Numbered from the stretch's first letter, positions 1-14,065 are shown. The stretch is 64,000 nucleotides of DNA from Sipunculus nudus (GCA_026874595.1 CM049314.1:30077729-30141728); one strand, 5' to 3'. A program made the numbers and translations. Notes: generated by a model from the letters alone, not told the origin.

Positions 1-215
1 ATAAAATCGCGTTCCCACGCGAACGAAATAAAAATGACGTTGGAACGAGATGCTATCGCGTGGGAATGAGATGCTATCGCGTGGGAACAAGATATTTATC
101 GCTAGGGAACGAGATCCTATCGCGTGTGAACGAGATAATTATCGCGTGGGAACAAGATACTTTTGCCAGGGAACAAGATAATTACCATGTGAGAACGAGA
201 TAAAAGTGCGTATGT
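1..215. repeat. Degenerate short tandem repeat at left edge
   Basis: A roughly 20-31 bp unit containing 'TATCGCGTGGGAACGAGAT' recurs about eight times with substitutions and length changes up to about position 210. It runs off the left edge of the window. It has no coding character, and it lies in the presumed intron upstream of the first C-terminal-domain exon. Confidence 0.75.
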
Positions 216-307
216 CTTATACGAGCCGCCGGGCTTTTAGGTACAGATTATTAATTGGCCTTTTGAAAGGTCAGTGCAATTGGGTGACAATGTTTAGTCA
301 ATTACAG

Positions 308-449
308 GCTGCACTGTAGGTGCCCAGTCCAGTTTCTGTGCGCTAGAAATGACACATTCTGACCTCGGAAATTCCAGTCATTATGATAAATACAACGCAT
401 AGAAAGTTGGAGACAGGTACCTGAACTGGTTCGGTTTTCCTATCTGACC
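308..449 (+). pseudogene. Upstream amylase-type paralogue, C-terminal domain exon A (decayed)
   Basis: Homologue of exon 5 of the downstream amylase. It starts after an 'ATTACAG' acceptor in phase 1 and reads through 'FCALEMTHSDLGNSSHYDKY', which aligns closely with 18395-18460. The Trp codon of the other copy is TAG here at 400-402. Homology ends soon after the 'WFG' motif near 435, and the second half of the exon (about 35 residues in the other copy) is missing. A donor-like 'CCGTAAGT' follows at 450 and would still give the phase-2 junction that exon B needs, but a TGA precedes it. The remaining exons of this gene would lie left of the window. It is a broken exon of a tandem paralogue; the family assignment rests on the downstream copy being joined to amylase by matching splice phase. 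Confidence 0.7.
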
Positions 450-702
450 GTAAGTCTGACAGCATTCAAACTTATGAGTGAATATCCAATGGATTTTGTG
501 GAAGGATTGGCCAAGGATGATCAAGGAACAATTGATTAAATATGGAGCACGGTTAGTTAAAATGTGGGCGTATCTGCCACGGAACCTGGTTCAGATGTTG
601 GCAGATGTACATGCATACTCTGAATGCTTATTTGAGTTGTGTATGATAGCGAATATTTCGTACACGAAAGAGTGGGTGATGGTTCATGAAATTACTACAT
701 AC

Positions 703-860
703 CAGGGGCGGATCCAGGATTTAGGAAAAAGGGGGGGGGGGGGGCAGGACGCAAACTTTTGTCTGAAGCCTTTAAAAAAGTTGTTTCTGATAAAAGGGGG
801 GGGGGGGGTCCGGACCCCCTGGACCCCCCCCCCCCCCTTGCATCCGCTTCTGCATGTACA
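703..860. mobile_element. Short MITE-like repeat with poly-G/poly-C
   Basis: The left end 'AGGGGCGGATCCAGG' and the right end (reverse complement 'AGAAGCGGATGCAAG') form imperfect terminal inverted repeats around a 157-bp body. The body has three homopurine or homopyrimidine runs of 12-16 bases. The 'GGGGCGGATCCAGGATTT' type of end is, from general experience, common in dispersed repeats of marine invertebrates. Open frames over it encode only Gly/Pro tracts and are artefacts. It sits in the intron between exons A and B of the upstream paralogue. Confidence 0.5.
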
Positions 861-1178
861 ACATATCAAGTGGAGTTACTTTGGATTATGGCAGAAAGAA
901 GGCAGAGATTAACCAGCTCGTCGTCTCTGGCGTGTGTTCCATTGGCCGAGTTTATAACCTATAATTTCTTATAGACGTATTTTACCTCTGTTTTATTCAA
1001 TGTTTAGATATCTTTTGAACAGATATACATCCACATATGCGAACAAATAAACAAACATTTAAAGCCTAGGGCTAAAAGTCAGACAAGGGCGAACATTTGA
1101 TCTCTGTCTAGATTCAAAATAATTGCCATTTTTTTTACGTCTATGATTGTTTTAATTAATGTGCCTGTTTTATTCTAG

Positions 1179-1422
1179 GTTTGACGATCATTACTGGCTA
1201 CTGGATGTGACACTGGACTGCTCGTTGGATGAGAAAGGTTGGTTTGACGTCAGAGGGTATTTACCTGGCCGTTGGTGGGAACAATATATTTTGCCGGTGG
1301 CGACGTGCGGCGGCACCGCCGGAGGTACAATACCTTACCAGTCACTGAACCATAATGCACGGTGTGGATACGTCAACATCTTCACCTGGGGCACGCCTGG
1401 CTGTACCATCAACAGCTTCTAA
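1179..1422 (+). CDS. Upstream amylase-type paralogue, terminal C-domain exon B (open)
   Basis: The exon follows a pyrimidine-rich acceptor 'TTTTATTCTAG' and begins in phase 2. It is open for 80 codons to TAA at 1420-1422. Key stretches are 'HYWLLDVTLDCSLDEKGWFD', 'VRGYLPGRWWEQY' and 'NHNARCGYVNIFTW', ending 'GCTINSF'. It has five Cys and many Trp/Tyr, which suggests a disulphide-bonded, aromatic-rich secreted beta domain, possibly carbohydrate-binding; that is inference and I cannot name the family. It matches 20522-20766 residue for residue but lacks that copy's frameshift. Because exon A of this locus is broken, the exon may be a surviving fragment rather than a working gene end. Confidence 0.65.
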
Positions 1423-1505
1423 AGAGTACTCATCTGTACCATCAAAAATTTCTAAAGAGTACTCATCTGAACCAACAACATCCTCTGAGGATCACTGAAT
1501 TGTAG
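1405..1505 (+). repeat. Three-unit ancestor-like 33-bp repeat after the stop codon
   Basis: Three successive 33-bp units cross and follow the stop codon, each starting 'CTGTACCATCAA' or a near variant and containing 'TTCTAAAGAGTACTCAT' or a variant. They are colinear with the unit that forms the 5.8 kb array downstream of the second locus. Confidence 0.75.
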
Positions 1506-1576
1506 TTATTACAGTCCCCAAGGATTTCTTTTTTCTCACAAGAGAGCACTATTTTAACCAAAGCGTTTAAAGGTTA

Positions 1577-1582
1577 AATAAA
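1577..1582 (+). promoter_or_regulatory. Polyadenylation signal AATAAA of upstream paralogue
   Basis: A canonical AATAAA lies 155 bases after the stop of exon B, in 'GGTTAAATAAATGTTG', followed by GT-rich sequence. It is correctly placed to end the transcript of the first locus. Confidence 0.5.
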
Positions 1583-1589
1583 TGTTGTA

Positions 1590-2920
1590 CAGAAAAACAG
1601 TGTGATGTTCTGAAAGCAGGTTTATGTGAATGTAAGTCCTGTTGCTGCTTGTTAATGTCCTGAAGTAGTGTAAAACACAACTAACCCAGAAAAGAACAGG
1701 GCAACCTATTTACATGCCTTCGAATAAAGCCTTCATTTTTTTTGGTCACTATGTCTCCAGTGGATAATTATGATGACACTGCATATCAGGTCATTGTAAA
1801 GAATACTTTCCCACGAAACGAAAGCAAAGAAGACATTCCATCCATTTAAAGGGACCTTTCCACGTATGAATCATGTTGAGTTAACTAAAAAAATACCGTC
1901 CTCTCTTTGGAATAAATGGTACCTGCCGAAATAATTTACTGAAATCGTTGGCGCACTCCTGTACATGAGTGTTAAAAGAGTGGGCCTGGCTTGATTATTG
2001 GCGCGAACATAAACGAAGCGGGAACTCGACCTGCGTTTTCCGTTTTCTTTTCAGGCACCCATTATATCACAACTGTGAACATTCATCAGTTCATGTTTTG
2101 ACTACACCAAAGTTCTATCCTGCATGCGCAATTTAGGACCCCCGGTCACTCGACCCTGTTATGGTAAACAGACACACAACGACCGTGTTTACTCACACGC
2201 AGAACAATGACAAAGTCTTCAGCAGCTGAAGGGAAGGCACTGATACCGTGTATTGGGATGGTTTAGCTGGGGAAACTTTTGAAACAAGCATAAACTGAAC
2301 TGACGTGAAAGTGTGAAAGAATAGGCATAATATGCTCCTGATTATGTCTTTTTAATATTATGATTACAAAGGCGGGCCTTCAGCTTTTCACTTCTCTATT
2401 CCATATTCCATCATCCGAGGTTCGACAGCGGCTACTTCATCTGCAGAAATAGGGGCAAAGTTACTTGGTGTGTATATAGGAAAGGGGGAATGGGGCACAA
2501 CAACAAAGCTATAAGAAAGCCCTTGATATTGAGCAACTTGTTAACGGTTCATTACGTGTTATATTACAAACCTTGTGTAAGGTCTAGTTAAAGCAACAGA
2601 AATGAAAGCCAGCCAACCAGTTGCCTCCAAATCTGCACAAACATGACAACATGTAATACTTGCGGATTTTGGATATATCTGGAGGTCCAATGAACATTCT
2701 CTGAGAGTATTTGTAGATCAGCCATTTTATCAGTTGTAGAGTCCCTCATATTACAAAAATGTGTAAAAAAACAAGTTGACTGCCATTCGTCTTAATATGT
2801 TGAATATACAACGTTCAGCTGGATACCGTAGCAGTTCTCTCGATCCGCACTTTAACTACGCTAAAATTCTTTTTCACCATCTCCATGACAGAGCCCTGTA
2901 TTCTATTTCATAGCGACGCT
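1590..2920. other. Intergenic, no feature seen
   Basis: A+T-rich sequence between the two amylase-type loci. I see no supported exon, RNA gene or array. Short open frames have no family resemblance. Confidence 0.5.
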
Positions 2921-2924
2921 TCTT

Positions 2925-3938
2925 CTTGAAGCAAAACAAGTGACCCATGGATCATGACGCTCAGCTGACTGACATGTTGACAATATGTCCTTGTACAGGA
3001 AACTAAATAAGATTATATAGGTGGCATCATCATTCATGCATATTAGCTTAAGTTCATCAAGACCCATTAGCACACCGAATTTGATGACAATCCAACCAGC
3101 CTTTCCTGAGTAACCTGGCAATTTGTGTGTATTTCTCATTACTTCCGGGATGCTCAAACATACCCCAAATCTCTGAGAATATAGGTCACAGTGACCCAAT
3201 TTCAGGTTTTGGGGGGAGAACTTTTGAGGAACTCTCAGGATGCCAAGAGAGAATATTCTGCGCCCAATGGTTATGATTTGTGCCCTACTTTTTCTGGGGT
3301 ATGCTTATGACCCCCATTGCTGATAGAATATGGGTAACGGAGACCTGATTTCATGTTTCCAAGGAGACTTTTCATGGACCTCCCTGGATTTTAAGTTAGG
3401 AGTTTCTAGGTCCAATGGTTATAATGTGTGCCCTGCTTTGGTATCAAATTTTCAATCATGCTAAGGGTGCTTATAAGCCCCATAGCTCAAAGACCCCCCT
3501 GTTCTGTTAACAGATGACCGCATCCTAAAAGGTCTCCAAAATAGAGAAAAAAATTCGTAAAAAAAAATACAGGTGGCGCCACCAGTCTGCAGAAAGTGGT
3601 GAAACGTTCCATGACCAATATCCATGCAAAAAATCATGGTTATCAATGCAATAGTTGTTCAGAGACTTGAGCTTTTGTATCAAATTTTCCATTATTCCGG
3701 GGGGTAGTTCAGAGCCACATAGCTCAAAGAATATGGGTAACAGAGACCTTATTCCAGGTTTCCACATAGACTTTTTATGGGCCTCCCTGCATATCAAGAG
3801 AGAAGATTCCAGGTCCAGCGGTTACGATTTGTGCCCTGTTAACGGGCAGATGGCCGGATCGGCGGACGGTCGGACGGACGACGGACAAAGGGTGATCGCT
3901 ATAGCTCAGATGACTTACAGTCAGCTGAGCTAATAAAA
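2925..3938. repeat. Dispersed repeat, '-GGTGGCGCCACC-' family, copy 1
   Basis: It begins near 'AACAAGTGACCCATGGATCATG' and ends 'GATGACTTACAGTCAGCTGAGC' next to 'GACGGACGACGGACAAAGGG'. Internally, 80-100 bp modules repeat at about 3200, 3340 and 3740 (themes 'TTTCCAAGGAGACTTTTCATG' and 'TAGGTCCAATGGTTA'). A 'GGTGGCGCCACCAGTCTGCAG' block lies at 3572. The same order of modules occurs at 26740-27885, and a short version at 45738-46152. It looks like a non-coding interspersed element; the class is unresolved. Confidence 0.65.
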
Positions 3939-3939
3939 A

Positions 3940-4662
3940 TATAAGGACTGCAGCAGTAAATCATACAGTATAAAATACTTCCCTGATGGTAATTAAAAGA
4001 TCTGAAATTGACCTAATCCATGAACTTTACTTGACCTTAATAGCATATTCATTTAATGAATTATCATGAACATAACTGTTCCGTGCAGCCAATCAGGTCG
4101 CCGGTATTACTGTAAACCGTGAATCACCTGAAAATATTAAAATTTGCATAATTTGGGAGAGTTCTGAAACAGAACCCGTGTAGTCTGCACCAGTACTCAT
4201 GTCGGCATGTTTATCGGGATATTTTTTATACAATGGAGACAGTATAAAAAGTTCTAGACCAATGGTTGTAGGAGCCATTCCTCCTACTGAGCGATCAATA
4301 ATGTCTCACCTGTATTAAATTCGTTTGAGACACATAATTCAAAATATTGCAAGACGGTTCACAATGACTCCGACATATTCATCAGTGCAGCGATTACAGT
4401 AGATGACGTCAGTCAATGCGGCGTCTCCGTCACCGACCATTGTTACGTCATATTGTCTGGTAAAGAGCTCTCGCAATGATGACCTGTGTAGGAGCGTTTT
4501 CGGGGCTCATTATAATAATTTGGTCAAAAGGGCGGGGAATAAGGGCTCTGATGCTGAAGTCAATTCGGGGCGATGTTTGTTCATTGATATTTCTAAAACA
4601 ATTTGTTATGATATGTACGGTAACATTTTGAATGGCATTTTTCCTGGTTCTCCTCATAAAAC

Positions 4663-4722
<60 letters not shown>

Positions 4723-6040
4723 GTATCCAAAACAACCATCTCAATCAATTTATCGTGCCAGTATAGCATTAAAATGGGCTCATTTGCAGATTTGCTCATT
4801 TGCCAGAGAAGCACCCGATTTTTTTATATGAAACATCAAAATCTCAAACACATTAAGGAATATAACAATGAAGCTTAGACAAATACATTATCTGGATGCA
4901 AGAGGATCCACTCCTCCGACCAAACTGTAAAAAACAAGAATTGCTTCACGAGCCAAAATAATATGGTTTCGGCGATCCCAGAATCATGCAAAAGATCAGA
5001 ACTATCGAAAGAAATAACCGATCTTGATAACTGAGATCTCAACCAACATCCGTAAGTAATTGCCGAGTTCCCCAATATATCCGAGAAGTGAACGACCTGC
5101 TGACCTTACAGCACAAGTACACGTGTTGTGTAATGATACCTGGCACTTTTATCTGTTATAACCATTTGCAACTGTTCTGTCTCACGAGTTCTATTCATCA
5201 TTACAACAAGTACAGTTGGAGGTGCTCGGTTAAAGCATGGTTGTTCACATCGCTGTCATTATAGGTAAGTAGCAGGACCTCATCGAAAAACAGCGTTTGC
5301 TGAGTGAGCTATCCTATTGAAATATAATGTAATAAATGAATAAATGAATTTTGATGAAATTTTGTGGGGTTAGGAGAGTATTAATACTATTATGAAGGTA
5401 TTCCGAATCACCATAATATGCGTTTAAATCACAGGATTCTATCGCATTGTCAGATACGGCTGGTTCCTTATACTTTCATAATAATTAAACATCGATATTT
5501 TTGGGGCGGCTTTTTGTGAAGGTGACTCAGGCTAGGGTTGTTGACACCGTAGACTTTCGATGAGGTTTTGGATGAGGGATTAGTGGTGTCTGTCTTCTTA
5601 CTTCCTAAGATTTCTCGGACCAGTACCACCGAGGGTCTTGAGCAGCAACTCACTACGATATTCCAGAAACCATGATAACAAAATCATGGTACCACACGGA
5701 ATGCTACCTCACGCAATGAGCGAGAAATTACATAATGTATGACTCTGTGTTATCAAAGTAGCATATAAGGGTGATCGAGACGGAACTTGGCTGTTGTTTT
5801 TTATGACCTGAGGACCAGATCCTTCTCAAAGCTCTCTAGGGCATACACACAGACCTAAAATAGCACCTAAAATGAAGCATATTTAATTTGCATCACTAAA
5901 GTATTGCATAATTGGTACCTTACTGTTAAATATACTCAAAATAATCAGCACACAAGATTTCTGGTCAACCCATGTTCCTATTTATGATTCTAATCCCCTT
6001 ATGAATTTATGAAGAATAATTAAAAGTTAAATTTAGCAAT
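3940..6040. other. Non-coding stretch with an (AT)n microsatellite
   Basis: Apart from the AT microsatellite at 4669-4717 I see no supported gene. Open frames near 4403-4831 run through the microsatellite (Tyr-Ile alternation) and are not genes. Confidence 0.5.
4669..4717. repeat. (AT)n microsatellite
   Basis: A nearly perfect AT dinucleotide tract of about 24 units. Confidence 0.95.
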
Positions 6041-6149
6041 GAGTAGTGTTAATTATATTGCAGAATTTGTTTAATCGATATTCTGAGAATATCAAGCCAA
6101 GAAATCGACAATATTCTCTAAGAAGTTTGATCTGGGATATTCGTAGTCT

Positions 6150-7650
6150 GTTTTCTGGCCCTATTGTACTTCTGTCCACCAGCAGGCTTTGTGCGCACTA
6201 TAGACATTTAAACGAGGTGACCAGTAAGGGCGCTTATCCTTTGCCGAAACTATCAGATGTAACCAACGGTACGTTGTGGGATGCAGAGTGGTTAAGATCC
6301 TTTGACCTCACTTGTGGCTACTGGTAGGTCAGCGTGGTGTAGAAAGACCGAAGACGGCGTTTACCAGCAGTGAGGGCAAATAACGAGTTAAATGACATTC
6401 GATATGAGCAACTCTCCGCCACCTTTTCCAGGTAAAAGCAACTGATGCTAAGAGGACTGCATTAAGAATGATGCCTTGTATACTTTGACGACGACGTTGG
6501 TAGTGCAAACTATGACCACCTTAGACTAACTTGAAGATTGTATTTGGCAGCGTAGATTAGCTCGAACAAAACTGAAAGTGTATGTTTTCCATCCCAGTGC
6601 ATGTGAAGTGCGTCTAGAAAGAGGAATGTGTTAACTAAACAAGACACAGTGTTCTGAAATGGATGATTGTATTTCTTAAGGGAGGAGCTTTCTGAGCTTC
6701 GCTTAATTTCTTTGGCCATTCATTCAGAAGAATGAAAATATCGCATCCCCCCCCCCCCCCCCAATGTATTGACTGTGAGAGGGCCTTCCTACATTTGAAG
6801 CAGAAGCTGGCTACATCACCTGTCTTGCCCTACTTTCGCCCGAAGGACAAGGACCCCAGAAGTCACAGATCCAGGTTGGCAAGACCGAATCGAAGATTAT
6901 GTGAGCAATTGCAAGGCTCTGCGTTCGGTCCAGCTAAAATACTGCATACAGCGGAAGCATTTGTGAGACACTTGCGCGGGTATATGCTGAAAAGAAGCAA
7001 AACAATTTACGTACTAGAAATGTACCACTTTTCTGTTCAGGAACCAAAATTAGAAAAGCATATAGGCTTCTTCGATATCTACTAGAGAGCCCATACGTAC
7101 AAATACGTTGATGTGGACAACCGAAACAGACACAAAGCCGGATGCTCGGTCAAGATTGCTGGATAACTGGAGAATTAGTCAGCTGCCTCAACTCCGATTA
7201 AAAGATCTAGATATCACTGAGTTCGAATAAAAAGAAAGGTGGATATGTTCGATCATCCAAAGTAGCATAAAATCTCTCACTAGGGGGCTAGTAGGGGCAA
7301 GATCTGAAGGCCTAAAGGAGCTAATAAAATATGCTGAAAATCAAGAATGAATTTTTCTTACGGAAATTTTGTCAAGGTACCAGAATAATCAAGATCTGTC
7401 AGTTAGTTCCTCTGGAAGGGATACGTATAAAAATTATATGCAGCTGCACGATCACAAATGAGTGGACATCTTGGAGTAACTAAGCGTAAAAACACCATAA
7501 AAAATGCTTCTATGAAGAGGCGTATATGGCTCTAAATAGAATCGTCTTGCATATCTTGGGACCCCTGACAAAATCCCGATCTGGGATTCAATACGTTTGA
7601 TGATAGGATACTTTGCATTAAGTGGAGAGCCCTTTGTTCTAGACTGTCAT
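6150..7650 (+). pseudogene. Ty3/gypsy pol relic (RT, RNase H, integrase)
   Basis: Fragments of a retrotransposon polyprotein occur in the expected order on one strand. Reverse transcriptase: 'CAHYRHLNEVTSKGAYPLPK' followed by 'SFDLTCGYW' at 6190-6327, then a frameshifted 'KTAFTSSEG'-like stretch near 6350. RNase H start: 'CERAFLHLKQKLATSPVLPY' at 6770-6835. Integrase zinc-binding region: 'QLHDHK' and, after a shift, 'SGHLGVTK' near 7440-7490. Integrase core start: 'ILGPLTKSRSGIQYV' near 7553. Many stops and frameshifts interrupt it, so it is dead. No LTRs were recognised around it. It lies just 5' of amylase exon 1 and may have displaced that gene's promoter or start region. Confidence 0.8.
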
Positions 7651-7850
7651 GGGGCGCTGACTGAGTAGTTGCAGATGAGGGGGTCTCGATTGCATAATTA
7701 TTTATTGTTTATTTTGTGATTGTGTAACTAATAAGTGGTGGGGATATATACATCCATACCCCCTGTATTGACGCCCCTTTATATTCATGAATTTTAATAA
7801 TTTATTTTCAATCAACATCTTATTCATTTATTGACGTTTCGGCAGGCCTC

Positions 7851-7991
7851 CTGCAGGGGGCGTTGGCTTCCAGTCAGCCGACGTGTGCTGAAGGTCGTGG
7901 CGTCATTGTCCATCTGTTTAACTGGAAGTGGACAGACATTGCGAATGAATGTGAGCGTTATCTCGGTCCAAAGGGATTCTGTTGCGTACAG
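7851..7991 (+). pseudogene. Amylase exon 1: signal-peptide end and N-terminus
   Basis: Frame '[17 protein letters not shown]' resembles the end of a signal peptide plus the mature start, followed by '[20 protein letters not shown]' and '[10 protein letters not shown]', all at the positions expected for the first strand and helix of the GH13 barrel. It ends in phase 0 at CAG before the donor 'GTCAGG'. Upstream, the frame meets TGA at 7788 without an ATG, so the start codon is lost or lies on an unseen upstream exon; 'TTTCGGCAG' at 7837-7845 is a possible acceptor. Confidence 0.8.
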
Positions 7992-9154
7992 GTCAGGCAA
8001 TTGCTTTAAACCATTAGTAATTCTTGTTCAAAGCCCTTGACCTTTGGCTTAAAGCAAAAGCGATCCACGTAAGGACTGGGCCTAAGCTTGTCATATATTT
8101 GCTCAATATGAGGTTAAAATATATTTCCTCGCAGGAATATAATCGTCCTTACGCATACCAGATAGGGGACCCCTGATGCTCATGGTGGAAAACCAAAATA
8201 GACCAGATTTTGCCTAAAGGACATATACCACTGTACACTCAGAATGAAATAACTGGAGCGGTAGGGAAGAGCTAACGCCGTCATAAAACTGTTATTTCTA
8301 TGGCATAGCGCGAGTCAATTGAACTCTCAAAACAAAGTTTTTATTTTGACTATTAGCAGAATCTAAAAAAATTTTATTTCTAGCATCCGGACATTCTTTT
8401 TCGAGATCACAAATTTTCAATAAAATTTCGCTTTCGTCTAATGAAAAGGTTAAAATTCAATCCCGTACAAATTTCGAAATACTGCCCGAGAAACCTCCCA
8501 TTTTAGGCCTTAGTTGAACTAAAATGAATTCCACAGTAAGAAACTGGCTGCTCCTATGAGGTTAATACTAGCGACAAGTATGCCCGCTAAATCATGTTCT
8601 TTGTTTCAAAGATACCATGCCTGCAATACAGAGCCATGATTTCACATTTTGAAAATCAAGATCCATGTATTCTATATACTATGGAATCCAGCCTTTTTTT
8701 CTTCGGCAAAATAGTTTTTATTAATTTGTTTGTCAAAAATAAATATTCCATGTGTGATAATAGTAGCGTAGGGTGTATAAAAGAAACGTCAACCCTTCCT
8801 TTGTTACTATGCATTTCTCCATGTGACCACCATCATGACTATAAGTAAGCGTTACCCTTTGAAAAGTTTGATTTGCCTAGTAACAGTCGTAGCATAACGG
8901 TTAGGTATACAGCAAGTAAATGACAGGTTTATTATGCTCGACCCGTTCTACCAATGATAAAACCGCAACCTTATTATTAGTGTACGTTGCAGCTTATTTT
9001 TTTCACTTTGCACATGTTACCGCCAAACTGGAATCGTCTTCAAGTAGTATACAATTTTCAAATAGACCCCCCCCCCCCCCCGACTAGAATGAACTCCAAG
9101 CTGATTTTTTATCTTTGTTTTTTTATATTCAGCTAATTAGAGCCACACTTACAT

Positions 9155-9400
9155 GACCGGGTTCTGTGGTCATTAGGTAGAGCACGTGACTCAAGCCGGG
9201 CGACCGTGATTTCGAATCACAGCCGAGGCGGTGAGATTTTTCACGGTCGGCCCCCACCCACGGTGAGCGCTCTGCAAGCTTAATGGGAAGGCCGTGCCCT
9301 ACGGCTGAGTCTAACTAAAAAACAGTGCGCCTTTCGGAGATTCCTCTGTGGTATGACCCAGCTATGGAGACGATTACACACACAGACCGGCAGATGCAGA
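9155..9400 (+). mobile_element. tRNA-derived SINE
   Basis: A pol III-type internal promoter is visible: an A-box-like 'GTGGTCATTAGGTAGAGCAC' at 9166-9185 and a B-box-like 'GATTTCGAATCAC' at 9208-9220, spaced as in tRNA genes. The sequence does not fold as a clean tRNA (no CCA-side acceptor match) and continues into a unique body, as SINEs do. It lies in amylase intron 1. The right boundary is uncertain. Confidence 0.6.
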
Positions 9401-9580
9401 AATCACTAGGCATGGTTAACAACAGAATAAAAATGAGAGGAAAGGAGTGTACTGCTCTGTCTTGTAGTCCAAACCCGGAATGGAATTTTGCAGTTGCACA
9501 TACCTAGTTAAGCTAGCATTAAAAAAAATGAAGTCGGTTACACATGCTTGGCAGGTACACGTATTGTGAATCGGGAGTGA

Positions 9581-11296
<1,716 letters not shown>

Positions 11297-11486
11297 AATC
11301 TTCGCTGATATGGTTATTAACCACATGTTGCAAGCCACGTCGGGCGCCGATGTGGCGTCTGGGGGTAGCGTGTATAACGCCATGGCACAAGAATTCCCCA
11401 GCGTCCCGTAGGGACCAGACGACTTTAACGGCTGCGAGGACTGTAACGCGGAGTGCAATATAAACCAGTTCTGGGACGTCAATATA
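11297..11486 (+). pseudogene. Amylase exon 3 with premature TAG
   Basis: After the 'TTTTTTACAG' acceptor it reads 'IFADMVINHM', the first conserved GH13 region with the calcium-binding Asn and the His, then 'SVYNAMAQEFPSVP', a TAG at 11409-11411 where the family has Tyr, and 'GPDDFNG'. It ends in phase 0 before the donor 'GTCAGT'. With the phase-0 start of exon 4 this gives the expected '-NCRLV-' spacing. Confidence 0.85.
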
Positions 11487-11769
11487 GTCAGTATCCAATC
11501 AGTTAATCTGAAAAATCCAAATGGACCCTCTTATGCATAGACCGTTGGCTCTTTTATTTTTTGGTCACTCTGTGGAGTTCAAACTATGTCGATCGCTGTG
11601 TTTGTCTAAATGATGCAATGTCTTTTGATTAATCTGTGTTCCGTTCCTATTTTGTCACATTTTAAGTGCACTCTGTAAATTTGTGCGGTGGGACAGCGTC
11701 CTCAGGGAAAAGTATGATGGTATTTTACATTTTTTTTTTTGCTTGCCGGAAATCGAAGATTTCTGCAAT

Positions 11770-13480
11770 CATATTGGTCAGTTGCGTATTTCTGTTTTTT
11801 TCAGGATGTGTGTTTGTTGTTTGTCCCTATTCTATTGGCCACAATTTTGCAGCAATCTATCTGAACACTACAGAGTTGGTTAAATCCAAAAGTTCTATTG
11901 TTTTTGGTCAATACAGATCAGAGGTCATGGTCAAAGTCATCTAAAAACGTCGAAATATACTTTTTTCGTTATTACTTCGAAAAAATTAGTCCTATCGTCA
12001 CAAACTTATGCTCAGTTTCTACCTCTGGATCTTCTCCAATACCTGGTGTAGTAGATTAGTCTCAGTCTTGTGTTACTTTGTCATTAGTCTTTCTGTCAGT
12101 TGTACTCAATGTCGGCTGTCTGCTGGTTCTTGCATCTTACAATTAGCAATCTTCAGGCCACAGGTCTCATACTATAATCTAAAAAGTGATTTTTCATTTT
12201 CTCGGAAAATATCAACTAGGGGGCGCTGCACTCGAAACACTACTGCATATAATTTTTTGGCCATATCTCCAAACCTGTAAATCTTACCTACATAAGCTAT
12301 AGCACATTTTGATTGTCTACATCCCCTTCATAAGCATATTTTGTCATCTGTTATCTCAGATGTCTTACTTTCTCAGTATGTCTGTCTGTTTGTCAGTTAT
12401 CCTCAATTTCGACTTCTCCTTATTCTTGTGTCTTATGGTAGCATTATACATGCCAATATTCTATCTATCAATATTATCTATTTCGCTAAATAGCCGATAG
12501 GGGAAGCTGCACGCGAAACACTACAACATATAATTTGTTGCCATATGTCCCTAACTAAAACCTTTCCTACGTAAACTATAGCTCATTTTGTTCATCTACA
12601 CCTTCTCCATAAGTTTTTCAAGTAATCAGATGTTTCATTTTGTCAGTATGTCTGTCTGTTTGTCAGTTTTCCTCAATAACGCCTTCTTTCTTGTTATTGT
12701 GTCTTAAGTTTGCATTATACAGGCCACAGTTTTGTAGGAATCCTTTTAAAACTGGCACAAATTTTGTAGTATACTAATTTCTGAAAAGAATTTTGCACTT
12801 TCGAAAGTATCCGCTTGGGGGCGTTACAAGCAAAATACTACAACATATTATATTTGACCATGTCTCCAAAACTATAAACCTACCTACATGAACTATAGCT
12901 CATTTTTTTCTTTTTACCTCCATAAGCTTCTCTAGTCATCTGTTATCTCAGATGTGTGACTTTGTAAGTCTGTTTGCTTATCAGTTGTCTTCAATTTCGG
13001 TTCTCTGCTTGTTCTTGTGTATTACAACTAGCATTTTACAGGCCATAGTTTTGCAGGAATCCTTTTAAAACAGGTACACCTTATATCTCATAATAATATC
13101 TCGAAAGTGATTTTCCATTTTCGAAAAATAGCTGCTAGAGGGCGCTGCACTCGAAACACTCAACATATTATTTGTTTCCATACCTCAAAAAATTATATAC
13201 CTTACCTACATACACTGTAGCTCAATTTGTTTCTCTTTTCCATCTACATAAGCTTATCTAGCCATCTTTATCTCAGATGTTTCACTTTGTCATTATGTCT
13301 CTCTGTCAGTTGTCCTAAATTTTGCCTTCTTGCTTGTTCTTGTGTTTTGTATTTATCATTCTACAGGCAAAAGTTTTGCAGGAATTACTTTGTAACTTAC
13401 ACATATCGGATATCGGGACGATTTTTTGAAGCTGTATGCGTATTTTTAATAGGTCAAAGTTCAAGTTCAAAGTCATCAAC
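11770..13480. repeat. About five ~280-330 bp tandem units in amylase intron 3
   Basis: Landmarks recur in the same order: 'GTCTGTCTGTTTGTCAGTT', 'ACAGGCCACAGTTTTGCAGG' and 'GGGCGCTGCACTCGAAACAC' (near 12218, 12498, 12817 and 13138), then 'CTACATAAACTATAGCTCAT'. The units are moderately diverged, so the array is old. No coding potential. Confidence 0.75.
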
Positions 13481-14065
13481 ATACGTCAAATATGTTTTCT
13501 ATCATAAATTTGTCAATAATGGATCTAGCTTCACAGACTATATGGCTCATGTTCTTCCTCTTCATCATTGCTCATTCATTTGACTGTTTCCACATCATTT
13601 CCGGCAAGCGATCGACCTATATGGTCGTCTAATTTATTTATTAATCACTCATTAAACACAATAATTCACAGAGTGAACATTAAACCCATAGGTCATTTGT
13701 TTTATATTTAATATCACAGACATGCCCCAATACTATATGTCACTGTTATAATTACTGCAATATATACCTTATCTTATTTATATTTATTGCAAATTGATGT
13801 TGAAGAATACTGGATAGGACAGGAAACTCTAATAGTTAGTTTCTACTTTGATAATGCTATGGATATATTACTGGATTTTTTTATTTATTGCACGCAGTTT
13901 GTACAGTTTAGGAACTCGGCACCAAATATATTTTATGATAACATATCTCAAAATGTGTAAATCCATGGTAGTACAGACCTTGTTTTAAACACCTCAGCAG
14001 GATCAATCACGATGACATTCTTTTAATTGATAATATTAATTTTTTATGTTTGTTGTATTTCCCAG

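Noticed and set aside
478-912. 144-codon frame with Gly/Pro tracts
   Set aside because: Passes through the homopolymer-rich MITE at 703-860 and lies in the intron of the upstream locus.
4403-4831. 142-codon frame
   Set aside because: It runs through an AT microsatellite and has no family features.
9155-9260. Functional tRNA gene
   Set aside because: A and B boxes are spaced correctly, but the acceptor stem does not pair and the sequence continues as a SINE body.
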